NCBI GenBank assembly: GCA_023422635.1
Contig: JAFAGO010000004.1
Coordinates: 1-64,000 of the forward strand
Direction: 5' to 3'
Length of the DNA: 64,000 nucleotides
Source: Bacteroidota bacterium
GTDB lineage: Bacteria; Bacteroidota; Bacteroidia; Flavobacteriales; Weeksellaceae
This document shows positions 26,935-35,776 of this stretch, in pieces (within the stretch, counting starts at the first letter, position 1; each line of letters begins with the position of its first letter). The position numbers and the translations under genes are program-made. The notes beneath the pieces are model-generated. The model saw nothing but the letters and a program-made list of their open reading frames with translations. It was not told the origin of the DNA and searched no databases.

Positions 26935-27041
26935 AATATTTTGTTTGAAAAATGAAATAACCTTCGAAAATGACTTGTATCATTTGAATTGATTTATTCA
27001 AAAAAAATTCCGAGATTTACGAGTACCCAATCACAATTTTT

Positions 27042-28055
27042 ATGTCTCAAGATCCACTACAAACTTTAGGTGAATTTATCATCGAAAAACAAGATGATTT
27101 TCGATATTCTACAGGTGAATTATCTCGACTTTTAAGCGCTATTCGGTTGGCTTCGAAGATGGTAAATCGCGAAGTGAACAAAGCTGGAATTGCCGATATT
27201 ATCGGGCGAGCAGGCAATACCAATATTCAAGGTGAAGATCAGCAGAAATTGGATGTTCTTGCCAACGAAATTTTTATAACTGCATTATCTCAACGAGAAG
27301 TGGTTTGCGGAATTGCATCGGAGGAAAGCGATGATTTTATTGATATTCGGTGTGGCGAAAATGGGCATCTTAGTAAGTATGTGGTGCTGATTGATCCGTT
27401 AGATGGTTCATCCAATATTGATGTAAATGTTTCCGTGGGAACCATTTTTTCAATTTATCGACGCGTTACAGAGCCAGGAAGTCCTGTGGAATTGAAAGAT
27501 TTTTTACAGAAAGGAATTCATCAAGTAGCTGCAGGATACGTCGTGTATGGTTCTTCAACCATTATGGTATATACTACGGGAAATGGGGTAAATGGTTTTA
27601 CGCTCGATCCAAGTTTGGGAACGTATTATCTTTCGCACAGAAGCATGAATTTTCCAAAAACGGGAAAAATTTATTCCATAAACGAAGGCAATTACATAAA
27701 ATTTCCTCAAGGCGTAAAAGATTACATCAAATATTGTCAAATGGAAGAAAATGATCGTCCGTATACTTCGCGTTATATTGGATCATTGGTTTCGGATTTT
27801 CACCGTAATATGATGAAAGGGGGGATTTATATGTATCCATCCACATCGCAATCTCCGCAGGGTAAATTGCGTTTATTGTACGAATGCAATCCAATGGCAA
27901 TGCTTGCTGAGCAGGCCGGAGGTAAATGTAGTGATGGTTTTCAAAGGATTTTAGAAATTGAACCCACAGAACTTCATCAGCGCGTTCCTTTTTTCTGCGG
28001 AAGTATTGAAATGGTAGAAAAAGCAGAAGAGTTTATGCGAAAAGCTTCCGAATAA
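27042..28055 (+). CDS. fbp: Fructose-1,6-bisphosphatase, class I
   Basis: Gluconeogenic hydrolysis of fructose 1,6-bisphosphate; cytosolic. The 337-residue protein has the metal-binding motif LIDPLDGSSNIDVNVSVGTIFSIYR (about residues 111-135), the EESD metal ligand upstream, and GKLRLLYECNPMAMLAEQAGG near the C terminus, all class I hallmarks. Divergent from lysC, with a hairpin terminator after it. Confidence 0.96.
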   Translation: MSQDPLQTLGEFIIEKQDDFRYSTGELSRLLSAIRLASKMVNREVNKAGIADIIGRAGNTNIQGEDQQKLDVLANEIFITALSQREVVCGIASEESDDFIDIRCGENGHLSKYVVLIDPLDGSSNIDVNVSVGTIFSIYRRVTEPGSPVELKDFLQKGIHQVAAGYVVYGSSTIMVYTTGNGVNGFTLDPSLGTYYLSHRSMNFPKTGKIYSINEGNYIKFPQGVKDYIKYCQMEENDRPYTSRYIGSLVSDFHRNMMKGGIYMYPSTSQSPQGKLRLLYECNPMAMLAEQAGGKCSDGFQRILEIEPTELHQRVPFFCGSIEMVEKAEEFMRKASE

Positions 28056-28089
28056 AATAGAGAAATATCTTAAATTTGTTGAAATTGTA

Positions 28090-28125
28090 AAACCTCATAA
28101 TTTTCAAAAATCTATGAGGTTTCTT
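28090..28125 (+). terminator. Intrinsic terminator between fbp and menC
   Basis: Perfect 10-pair stem AAACCTCATA / TATGAGGTTT with a 13-base loop; the following T run is short, so termination may be partial. Confidence 0.6.
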
Positions 28126-28141
28126 ATTGAAATACACTTTT

Positions 28142-29176
28142 ATGAAAGCTCAACTTTTTAAACATATTCTTGAATTTAAACGTCCAGGAGGTACTTCACG
28201 CGGAATTCTTAAAACGAAAGAAACCTATATTATAGAACTCCAAAACGAAGGTAAAAAAGGGATTGGCGAATGCGGAATTTTTCGTGGTTTGAGTTATGAT
28301 GATGTGCCGGATTATGAAGAAAAATTATCTTGGCTCTGCGAAAATATTCATCTGGAAAAGTCCATTTTACATCAAGAACTGAAGCATTATCCTTCTATTT
28401 GGTTTGGATTGGAACAAGCGCTTTTAAACTTAAATTTTGGTGAAGATTATTACTTTCCAAGCGAATTTACTGCAGGGAAAAAACCGATTGAAATCAATGG
28501 TTTAATTTGGATGGGCGATGTGGGTTTTATGAAGGAACAAATTCAGGAAAAATTAGAAAAAGGATTTCATTGTATTAAACTGAAAATTGGGGTTCATTGG
28601 GAATCGGAAAAAGAAATTTTAAAAAATCTGAGAAGTCATTTTCCACAACAAGATTTGGAATTACGTGTCGACGCAAATGGTGGATTTTCATTTAAAGAAG
28701 CCAAAATAGTGTTACAAGAATTAAAAGATTTGGAGATTCATTCAATTGAGCAGCCGATCAAGTCGGAAAGTCGGAAGGTCGGAAAGTCGGAAGAAGAACG
28801 TTGGTCGAAAATGGCAGATTTATGCAGAACAACGCCAACACCAATTGCTTTGGATGAAGAGTTAATCGGCATTATTGAATTTGAAGAAAAGAAACAGCTT
28901 TTAGAGAAAATTCAACCGCAATATATTATTTTGAAACCTTCATTAATCGGTGGGATCGGTGGATCGGATGAGTGGATTTCGATCGCTGAAGAAATGGGGA
29001 TAGGTTGGTGGATTACTTCGGCGTTAGAAAGCAATATCGGATTAAATGCCATCGCGCAATATACGTTTACTAAAAATCCTCAAATTCCACAAGGTTTAGG
29101 TACGGGGGCGCTTTTCAACAATAATTTCGATTCAAAACTCGATCTTAAAGGCGATCAACTTTGGCATAAAAATTAG
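28142..29176 (+). CDS. menC: o-Succinylbenzoate synthase (MenC)
   Basis: Enolase-superfamily dehydratase of menaquinone synthesis. Catalytic lysines lie in CIKLKIG and in ILKPSLIGG, with metal ligands in VDANGG, IEQPI and ALDEEL. The C-terminal SALESNIGLNAIAQY and GLGTGALF motifs match flavobacterial MenC. Between IEQPI and the next helix (WSKMADLC) there is an insertion encoded largely by four copies of an 8-bp repeat (see the repeat entry). A dipeptide epimerase of the same superfamily is the alternative but fits less well. The start is the ATG at 28142; an in-frame TTG at 28127 is unlikely. Confidence 0.85.
   Translation: MKAQLFKHILEFKRPGGTSRGILKTKETYIIELQNEGKKGIGECGIFRGLSYDDVPDYEEKLSWLCENIHLEKSILHQELKHYPSIWFGLEQALLNLNFGEDYYFPSEFTAGKKPIEINGLIWMGDVGFMKEQIQEKLEKGFHCIKLKIGVHWESEKEILKNLRSHFPQQDLELRVDANGGFSFKEAKIVLQELKDLEIHSIEQPIKSESRKVGKSEEERWSKMADLCRTTPTPIALDEELIGIIEFEEKKQLLEKIQPQYIILKPSLIGGIGGSDEWISIAEEMGIGWWITSALESNIGLNAIAQYTFTKNPQIPQGLGTGALFNNNFDSKLDLKGDQLWHKN
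28761..28792 (+). repeat. Four tandem 8-bp units inside menC
   Basis: AGTCGGAA AGTCGGAA GGTCGGAA AGTCGGAA, 32 bases in all. The unit length is not a multiple of three, so gain or loss of a unit would shift the frame. It adds about ten residues (KSESRKVGKSEE) to a surface loop of MenC. Confidence 0.9.
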
Positions 29177-29336
29177 TGTATAGGTAAATTTTATGCTTAT
29201 TGCGTAAGCGATTTATACTTAGGAAATGAAATTAGGGGATGTATTGACAATTCAAAAATCTGTGTTTTTTTTTTTTGAAGCGCTCCAAACTTCTAAATTT
29301 CCTATAATTTTACTAGACTAACCCATTGCAAATGCC

Positions 29337-29344
29337 TATATTTG
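29337..29344 (+). promoter_or_regulatory. -7 box of the cystathionine beta-synthase-like gene
   Basis: TATATTTG, 19 bases before the ATG. Confidence 0.55.
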
Positions 29345-29363
29345 CAGCGCTTTATTAATAGAT

Positions 29364-30347
29364 ATGAAATACGCACAAAATATCCTCGAAACTATTGGAA
29401 ATACGCCACTTGTAAAACTTAATAAAGTTCTAGGAGAAGATTTTCCAGCACTGGTTTTGGCAAAAGTTGAAACTTTTAATCCTGGAAATTCTGTTAAAGA
29501 CAGAATGGCTGTTAAAATGATTGAAGACGCCGAAAAATCAGGTATTTTAAAACCAGGCGGTACCATTATCGAAGGTACTTCAGGAAATACGGGGATGGGG
29601 TTGGCGTTAGCTGCAATTGTAAAAGGATACAAATGCATCTTCGTGACCAATTCTAAACAATCAAAAGAAAAATGCGATATACTACGTGCTTTAGGCGCGG
29701 AGGTAATTGTTTGTCCAACCGATGTTAAACCTACGGATCCGCGTTCGTACTATTCAACTGCAAAACGTTTGAAAGAAGAAACAGAAAATTCTTGGTATGT
29801 TAACCAGTACGATAATCTTTCCAACCGTCAAGCGCATTACGAGCAAACAGCTCCTGAAATTTGGGATCAAACAGAAGGTCAACTCACCCATTTTGTTGCG
29901 GGTGCAGGTACGGGTGGAACTGTTACGGGATGTGGAATGTTCTTTAAAGAGAAAAATTCAAATATTAAAATTATCGGCGTTGATACTTACGGATCGATTT
30001 TAAAAGAATACAAAGAAACCGGAGAAATTCACTATGATCATGCATATTCATATATTACGGAAGGAATAGGTGAAGATATTATTCCTGAAAACTATGATAT
30101 GAATGTGATCGATCATTTCGAAAAAGTAACTGATAAAGATGGTGCTATTTACGCAAGAAAATTAGCGAAAGAGGAAGGTATTTTCTGTGGTTATTCTGCG
30201 GGAAGCGCAATGGCAGCTTTAGTGCAAATGAAAGATCAATTTACGAAAGACGATGTTATTGTGGTTTTACTTCACGATCATGGATCTCGTTATGTTGGGA
30301 AAATTTACAATGACGATTGGATGAAAGAAATGGGTTGGTTAGATTAA
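29364..30347 (+). CDS. PLP-dependent cystathionine beta-synthase/cysteine synthase
   Basis: Fold type II PLP enzyme, 327 residues. Schiff-base lysine K45 in NPGNSVKDR; the substrate loop EGTSGNTGMGLA; the phosphate cradle GAGTGGTVTG. Several segments look more like eukaryotic-type cystathionine beta-synthase (LSNRQAHYEQTAPEIW, VDTYGSILKEY, VEGIGEDIIPEN-like) than CysK, so transsulfuration from serine plus homocysteine is favoured; cysteine synthase is the alternative. No CBS regulatory domain pair. Own promoter and a terminator about 100 bases downstream. Confidence 0.83.
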   Translation: MKYAQNILETIGNTPLVKLNKVLGEDFPALVLAKVETFNPGNSVKDRMAVKMIEDAEKSGILKPGGTIIEGTSGNTGMGLALAAIVKGYKCIFVTNSKQSKEKCDILRALGAEVIVCPTDVKPTDPRSYYSTAKRLKEETENSWYVNQYDNLSNRQAHYEQTAPEIWDQTEGQLTHFVAGAGTGGTVTGCGMFFKEKNSNIKIIGVDTYGSILKEYKETGEIHYDHAYSYITEGIGEDIIPENYDMNVIDHFEKVTDKDGAIYARKLAKEEGIFCGYSAGSAMAALVQMKDQFTKDDVIVVLLHDHGSRYVGKIYNDDWMKEMGWLD

Positions 30348-30450
30348 TTCTTTCAAATAAAACCCTATCAATAATTTGATTTTGATTGTTTTATAAACAA
30401 TTTTTTACGATAGAATTACAAATGTGAAGATTCATTATTCGTAAATGAAA

Positions 30451-30485
30451 AAGTTTGCCAAGCAAAATGGGCAACCTTTTTTTTT
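30451..30485 (+). terminator. Terminator downstream of the cystathionine beta-synthase-like gene
   Basis: Stem GTT(T)GCC / GGCAAC with one bulge, 10-base loop and nine T. About 100 bases after the stop codon. Confidence 0.6.
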
Positions 30486-30597
30486 GTTTTCGTTCACATC
30501 TGGATTTTCAGTTTTTTCTTATTTGAATCAGTGTTTTTAAGACCATTTATTTCAGCTTTTAATTTTCAAGGAATTTTAAAAGCGTTCACTGAACGTA

Positions 30598-30631
30598 AAT
30601 TTATACCATTAAAACTTTAATTTATACCATT
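30598..30631 (+). promoter_or_regulatory. Pair of 13-bp direct repeats upstream of lrgAB (candidate LytTR site)
   Basis: AATTTATACCATT occurs twice without a mismatch, at 30598-30610 and 30619-30631, a start-to-start spacing of exactly 21 bp (two helical turns). Tandem repeats with 21-22 bp period are the usual layout for LytTR-domain response regulators, which control lrgAB elsewhere. A TAAATTCG near-consensus -7 box follows at 30643-30650. Confidence 0.5.
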
Positions 30632-30680
30632 TTGTTCGGTAATAAATTCGGAAATTTGTAGCTAAATTTTTTTGAATACA

Positions 30681-31028
30681 ATGATTAAACAGGTTTTTAT
30701 TGTTTTCGGATGTCTGGCTTTAGGCAATATTATTGTTGCCCTTACCGGTATGCCTTTGCCTGCAAGTATTGTGGGAATGCTGATTTTAACGGGATTGCTA
30801 ATGACAAAAGTGGTGAAAGTAGAAGAATTAAAATTGCTGGGCGATTTCTTTAATTCGCACATGGCATTTTTCTTTGTTCCCGCAGGAGTTTCGGTAATGC
30901 TGTATTTGGATTTAATTAAAGAAAATTTTCTGCCCATTATCGTTTCTGCTTTTGTAAGTACCATAATCGTGATTGTGGCTACAGGATGGACGCACCAATA
31001 TATGCGCAATAGAAACAAGAAAAAATAA
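30681..31028 (+). CDS. lrgA: CidA/LrgA family holin-like membrane protein
   Basis: 115 residues with four predicted membrane helices. The family motif GNIIVALTGMPLPASIVGMLIL lies near residues 13-36, and AFFFVPAGVSVMLYLDL near the middle. LrgA/CidA proteins act with LrgB/CidB in control of murein hydrolase activity, and in some bacteria in pyruvate or glycolate uptake. Start at the ATG at 30681; a TTG nine bases earlier is in frame but less likely. lrgB follows after 5 bases. Confidence 0.88.
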   Translation: MIKQVFIVFGCLALGNIIVALTGMPLPASIVGMLILTGLLMTKVVKVEELKLLGDFFNSHMAFFFVPAGVSVMLYLDLIKENFLPIIVSAFVSTIIVIVATGWTHQYMRNRNKKK

Positions 31029-31033
31029 CAAAA

Positions 31034-31744
31034 ATGACAAAAGAAGCTTTATATAATCCTGTGTTTTTTATAGCGCTCACATTAGGTGCTTTTTATATCG
31101 GTTTACTCATTCAGAAAAAAACTAAAAGCTTAATTTTAAATCCAATTCTAATTGCAATGTTGTTGTTGGTAGGCTTTTTAGAAGTTTTTCACATCAACTA
31201 CGAAGTCTATCATGAAAATAGTAAACTCATTGATTTTATGTTGCAACCTGCGATTGTATGTCTTGCAATTCCGCTATATCAACAATTGAAGAGGATTCGT
31301 CAACAATTGGTTCCATTGCTGGTAAGCTCCGTTATTGGCTGTGTTGTGGGCGTAGTAAGTGTAGTGGTAATCGCTTGGGCCATGGGCGCACCGAAAGAAA
31401 TTATTTTATCGTTAGCACCCAAATCCGTAACAACCCCAATTGCGATGGAAGTTTCAAGAACCATCGGTGGAATTCCAGCGTTAACATCCGTTGTAGTTAT
31501 TTTTGTTGGAATTTTTGGCGCTATTTACGGGTATATGATTTTGAAACATTCCAGAATTAAAAGTCCAATTTCTCAAGGACTTTCTATCGGAACTTCATCT
31601 CACGCGGTGGGGACTTCCAAATCCATGGATATTAGTGCTTCCTATGGCGCATTTTCAACATTAGGTTTAATTATTAATGGAGTTTTAACGGCACTTCTAA
31701 CGCCTTACATCGTGATTGTTCTTCAAAAGATTTTAGGGTTCTAA
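31034..31744 (+). CDS. lrgB: LrgB/CidB family membrane protein
   Basis: 236 residues, six or more predicted helices. Family motifs visible: PAIVCLAIPLYQQL, SLAPKSVTTPIAMEVSRTIGGIPALTS (about residues 128-154) and GLSIGTSSHAVGTSKSMDI (about 180-198). Partner of the LrgA-like protein; operon with a 5-base gap. Its end overlaps the convergent AraC-family gene by 12 bases. Confidence 0.92.
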   Translation: MTKEALYNPVFFIALTLGAFYIGLLIQKKTKSLILNPILIAMLLLVGFLEVFHINYEVYHENSKLIDFMLQPAIVCLAIPLYQQLKRIRQQLVPLLVSSVIGCVVGVVSVVVIAWAMGAPKEIILSLAPKSVTTPIAMEVSRTIGGIPALTSVVVIFVGIFGAIYGYMILKHSRIKSPISQGLSIGTSSHAVGTSKSMDISASYGAFSTLGLIINGVLTALLTPYIVIVLQKILGF

Positions 31745-32584
31745 ATCGGTACATTTATTTTTGATGAAGTTTTTCGGACGATAGCCCGTTTGTTGCAAAA
31801 AGTATCGTGACAAATGACTGGAATCACTAAAACCAAATTCATCAGCAATTTGTTGAAGCGTAAAAGTTTTTAATAAAATTCTGCTGCTAATAAGCGATGT
31901 ACGGTATCGATCGGTATATTCTCTATACGTGCAATCGAAATTTTTACGAAACCACTCGCTGAAATAATTTTCAGAAATATGAAAATGCGCTGCAACATTT
32001 TTAACTCGAATCTTCTCAGGAAAATAAATGTTTTGATGAATGTAATGCAAAAGTAAACTCGTTTGCCTTTCTTGTTTTTCGGTTGTCGGATTTTCCTGTT
32101 TTAAATGATCAGCAATTTTACCTAAAACCGATGCAATGAGATAATAAATAGCGTAGGAAGTTTGGTTGTTTTCCACATTCCATAATTGAAGAATTTGCAC
32201 AATTATGGTTGAAAAGAAATCTTTTTCAGAAGAAGACCAAACTGGTGGAACTTCTTTAAGATACGATGTAGAAAAAAGTCCAAGCAACCTGCTCATCGTA
32301 GAATGCTCAAGTTTTACACCTTCGTTAATAAAATAATGCTCATTGAATTTAATGAAAACAAATTGCGTTTTCGTTTCAATTTTAAAATAATGTACATCAT
32401 CGGGCGCCAACAAAAATACATCTGAGCGATGGTATTCAATTTCTTTCGTGTTGATAATCGCTTTGCCCTTTCCTTCAACTATAAAAGCGATTTCAAAATA
32501 ATTTTGGTGATGCGGAGGCCGATGAAATTCATCAACTTCAAGATCTTCAATTACTAAGTTTTCGAATTGCTTCAGGCGTTTCAT
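31733..32584 (-). CDS. AraC-family transcriptional regulator
   Basis: 283 residues. The N-terminal half is a cupin-like ligand domain (HHQNYFEIAFIVEGKGKAIINTKEIEYHRSDVFLLAPDDVHYF, about residues 22-65). The last 100 residues are a double helix-turn-helix AraC domain: VAAHFHISENYFSEWFRKNFDCTYREY and QIADEFGFSDSSHLSRYFLQQTGYRPKNF. Convergent with lrgB and divergent from a decayed AraC gene. Ligand and target unknown; local control of lrgAB is possible but not shown. Confidence 0.88.
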   Translation of the reverse strand: MKRLKQFENLVIEDLEVDEFHRPPHHQNYFEIAFIVEGKGKAIINTKEIEYHRSDVFLLAPDDVHYFKIETKTQFVFIKFNEHYFINEGVKLEHSTMSRLLGLFSTSYLKEVPPVWSSSEKDFFSTIIVQILQLWNVENNQTSYAIYYLIASVLGKIADHLKQENPTTEKQERQTSLLLHYIHQNIYFPEKIRVKNVAAHFHISENYFSEWFRKNFDCTYREYTDRYRTSLISSRILLKTFTLQQIADEFGFSDSSHLSRYFLQQTGYRPKNFIKNKCTDLEP

Positions 32585-32961
32585 GGTATAAAAATAGAAA
32601 AAAATGAGTTAGCTTTTTGAATTTTCATTTGGTCTCGATTTTCTAGAAAGAAGTTGTTTTCCGAAAACGTAAATTTTTTTTCAATGTCCGTTTATTATTC
32701 TATCGATGCGTAATTGTATACTAATTAACATTTTACAAAAATGCTTCGATATCGATCAGCATGACCATCCTAATGTGAATAGGTTGTTTTTTGCGGTGTC
32801 CGTCTGAGCTTAATTGAAGACTGAAATTCTAACTGACAATCAAAGAAAATTTTAATGTATTTTTAAATGAATGATTTTCTGCATTTTTGGATACAACCAA
32901 ACTCAATTCGGCAACATTCAAAAGAAATAGAAATAAGAAATTTGTATCATCAAAATGTGTT
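32585..32961. other. 377-base gap between the intact and the decayed AraC genes
   Basis: AT-rich, with no convincing reading frame, RNA or terminator. It should contain the promoter of the intact AraC gene and the remains of that of the pseudogene. I see nothing else in it. Confidence 0.5.
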
Positions 32962-33875
32962 ATGAATAAAAATTCGTCAGTAATTACCATCCAATCTATT
33001 TCGGATTTGCACCGTGCACTTCAGTTGCCTTCACCGAAAAATCCAATGATTACCTTAATTAATAATCGTGATGTGATGGTGGATGAAACCGCAGTTGGAC
33101 AAGCTTACCGTTTCGATTTTTATAAAATTGTATTTAAGAAAACACTTAAAGGAAAGATTGGTTACGGACAAGGTTTTTATGATTTTGATGATGGCGGTTT
33201 GCTATTTACAGCGCCACGACAAATGATTTCGATTGTTGAAGAGGAAGCGGAATGAGAAGGATTAATGCTAATGTTTCATCCCGATTTTATTCATCATTAT
33301 CCGCTTGGAAAGCAAATTAAATCGTTCGGGTTTTTCGATTATGAAACTTCAGAAGCGCTGCATCTTTCGGCACAAGAAAAATCGGTTATTTTGGATATTT
33401 TTCAAAAAATAGAAATGGAACTTCAAAATCCCATCGACGATTTTAGTCAAGATGTAATGGTTTCGTATTTAGATTTACCCTAAAATACAGCAATTGATTT
33501 TATAAGCGACAATTTATCACGCGAAAAACCGTAAATGTTGGCATTGTAACGAAAATAGAAAAGCTACTCGACGGATATTTTGAGGGGAATTTACCTCTTG
33601 AAAAGGGACTTCCAACGGTGGAATATCTCGCTGATGCCGTCCATCTTTCTCCACGCTATTTAAGCGATTTGTTGCGTAACCAAACGGGGAGTAATACGCA
33701 ACAGTTGGTTCACTTAAAATTGATTGAACGTGCCAAATTTTTGTTGAATTCCACCACGCTTTCTGTTGCTGAAATTGCCTACCAACTGGGTTTCGAAAGG
33801 CCGCAATCGTTTAATAAACTTTTTAAATCGAAAGTGGATTAAACGCCTTTGGAATATCGATCAAACTTCAATTAA
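32962..33875 (+). pseudogene. Decayed AraC-family regulator
   Basis: The fragments line up as one AraC regulator of about 300 residues: MNKNSSVITIQSISDLHRAL at the start, MVSYLDLP at the break, and an intact-looking HTH end (YLADAVHLSPRYLSDLLRNQTG, AEIAYQLGFERPQSFNKLFKS). Lesions: TGA at 33253-33255 (in EEAE*EGL, TGG expected), a one-base deletion near 33480 after YLDL, TGA at 33495-33497 in the shifted frame (YSN*FYKRQF), and TAA at 33840-33842 in front of TPLEYR. Four lesions make it non-functional. Closely linked to a decayed PfpI gene, the usual partner of such regulators. Confidence 0.9.
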
Positions 33876-33967
33876 ATTCCATTTTTGTGCGTTTTAGTAC
33901 GATTTACAATTCAGAATCGAATTTTGACAAGCAGTAAAACATTCAAATATTAAAACAATTACATACA

Positions 33968-34722
33968 ATGAAAAACGAAGAAAAATTGATCCGCAGAACA
34001 GCTCCGGCAACGTATCCAAAGAAAAAAGTGTTATGTTTGGTTTCAAATCCAGGTGAGCTTATGGGTTTTGAAGTTGGCTTTTTCGGTGAAGAATTAACGC
34101 GCCCTTTTTTTGAATTTAAAAAAGCAGGATTTGAGGTGGATTTGGCTTCTCCGAAAGGAGGTTTAGTGAAAATGGATGTCCACAGTGATCTAGAAAATCC
34201 TGAAGGACATTACCAAGATGATTTGATAACATTGGGTTTTAAATACCAGAAAACATATTGACCTCTTTTGCAAAATACGTTAGCGATTGCAGATGTTCAT
34301 ATTGCAGATTACGATGCTGTTGTGGTGGCTGGAGGCGGCGCGCCATTGGTAACCTTTCGACATGATGAAAAATTGCATCAATTTATTGCTGATTTCTACG
34401 AAGCGGGAAAAATTGTTTCAACCGTTTGTCATGGTTCATCCTTGCTTTTATGGACAAAATTAAGCGATGGATCTTTGCTTGCCGATGTAAAAACGTGGAC
34501 AGGTTTTGCCGATAGCGAAGAGCAAATGGCGATGGCGCTTTTGGCGTTGTGATTAATGAATATACCATTGAAACGGTAGCTCGTGAAAATAAGAATACAA
34601 ATTTCGAAGTGGCTGGACCTTTAGAAACGTTTGCGATTCGAGATGGAAGACTTATTACTGGTCAACAACAAAACAGCAGCGCATTGGTGGCACAACTCGT
34701 TATTGAAGCATTAACCGAATAA
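33968..34722 (+). pseudogene. Decayed DJ-1/PfpI-family protein
   Basis: Type 1 glutamine-amidotransferase-like protein of about 250 residues. The N part has VLCLVSNPGELMGFEVGFFGEEL and FFEFKKAGFEVDLASPKGG; the nucleophile region is VSTVCHGSS. A TGA at 34259-34261 interrupts QKTY*PLLQNT, and one base is missing near 34530 (ATGGCGATGGCGC, GCGGAT expected), after which the true C terminus (GVVINEYTIETVARENKN...VIEALTE) continues in another frame to 34722. Two lesions, so it is inactive. It was probably regulated by the neighbouring AraC pseudogene. Confidence 0.88.
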
Positions 34723-34832
34723 TCTTTCTAAGAAGTTTGTTCTTTAATTTTGGACGGGAGATTTTGCTTAATCAATTAATCTAAAAATTTATTTTGTTAT
34801 TTAGAATAATTCTTAATAGTTAATTTTTTCAT

Positions 34833-34840
34833 TATCTTTG
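34833..34840 (+). promoter_or_regulatory. -7 box of the methyltransferase gene
   Basis: TATCTTTG, about 65 bases before the ATG at 34906. Confidence 0.45.
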
Positions 34841-34905
34841 AAATCAGTTTTTTAAGAATGAATGAATGAGAAATTATTTGTTCTTGTACATAAAATTCGA
34901 TTTAC

Positions 34906-35577
34906 ATGATGGATAAAGTTGAAATCTTTGAAAAAGAACGCGCCTTCGGCTATAATAACTTTGTGGAAGCGTGGATTCCCAATTACCACTATTTTTTAGA
35001 AATTTTGCCAAAAATTCTAAGTTCTGTCGCTTGTAAAACTATTTTAGTTGCGGGGTGCGGAAACGGTAATGAAATTGAAAGTTTAGTAAAAGCCGATCAA
35101 GATTGGCAAGTGTTGGGCATTGATCCATCGCCCGATATGTTGATTCAAGCGAGGGAACAACTGGACAATTTGAGTAATGTGCAATTAGTGGAAGGTTTGG
35201 TTTCTGATCTTGCGAAAAGTGAAAAGTTTAATGCCGCGACTTTGTTATTGGTTTTGCATTTTTTAGAAGATAATGGCGAAAAACTCAAGATTCTAAAAGA
35301 TATTTCCGATCGCTTGGTTCCTGATGCACCTTTTGTGCTCCTCGATATCACAGGAAATGAAAGTGAGATGGACGTTAATGTTGGAATTTTAAAAAGTCTG
35401 CTTCCAAATTCCCTTGATCCTGAAAAGATGAACGAGCGATTGCGCAGAATTCGTCACGATTTGTTTCCAATTTCTGAAGAACGCCTTTCGGAATTGTGTG
35501 TTGAAGCGGGTTTTCAAGCTCCAGTACGTTTCTTTCAATCCGCAATGTATATGGGTTGGATAACGCGGAAATTGTGA
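34906..35577 (+). CDS. Class I SAM-dependent methyltransferase
   Basis: 223 residues with a Rossmann-type SAM site: motif I ILVAGCGNGNEIESL (about residues 46-60), an acidic residue in LGIDPSPDML, and motif IV-like LLVLHFLED. Cytosolic. Substrate unknown; it belongs to the broad methyltransferase type 11/12 group. Monocistronic, with a strong hairpin after it. Confidence 0.85.
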   Translation: MMDKVEIFEKERAFGYNNFVEAWIPNYHYFLEILPKILSSVACKTILVAGCGNGNEIESLVKADQDWQVLGIDPSPDMLIQAREQLDNLSNVQLVEGLVSDLAKSEKFNAATLLLVLHFLEDNGEKLKILKDISDRLVPDAPFVLLDITGNESEMDVNVGILKSLLPNSLDPEKMNERLRRIRHDLFPISEERLSELCVEAGFQAPVRFFQSAMYMGWITRKL

Positions 35578-35626
35578 TTTTCCTTTTTGAAGTTGATGCT
35601 TCGTAAATAAGAAATATTGCCAAAAC

Positions 35627-35676
35627 AAAAATCTTCATTTCGAAGGCGTTACACCTTTTGAAATGAAGATCTTTTA
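35627..35676. terminator. Bidirectional terminator between convergent genes
   Basis: Eleven-pair stem ATCTTCATTTC / GAAATGAAGAT with inner AAGG/CCTT pairs; A-rich on the left and T-rich on the right, so it serves the methyltransferase gene and the converging nitroreductase operon. Confidence 0.9.
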
Positions 35677-35776
35677 TATTTTAATGTTCTTTAAAGACAG
35701 AATTTTGAATGTTTCCTTTTAGATGAAATTTTTTAGAAAAAATAGATCACTTTAAAGGAGTTTTGCTATTCTGTTG

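Larger units (their letters stand above)
30348..30680 (+). other. 333-base intergenic region before lrgAB
   Basis: Holds a terminator at 30451-30485, a short inverted repeat CGTTC-ACT-GAACG at 30583-30595, and two 13-bp direct repeats at 30598 and 30619 in front of lrgA. Nothing coding is visible. Confidence 0.7.

Noticed and set aside
29265..29276. Run of 12 T before the cystathionine beta-synthase-like gene
   Set aside because: No hairpin in front; it lies far (about 70 bases) from the -7 box. A homopolymer in AT-rich intergenic DNA, not a convincing phase-variation signal.
33253..34261. In-frame TGA codons as recoded (Sec or Trp) codons
   Set aside because: Several genes in the window end in TGA normally, no SECIS-like element is apparent, and the same two genes also carry one-base deletions and, in the AraC gene, a TAA.
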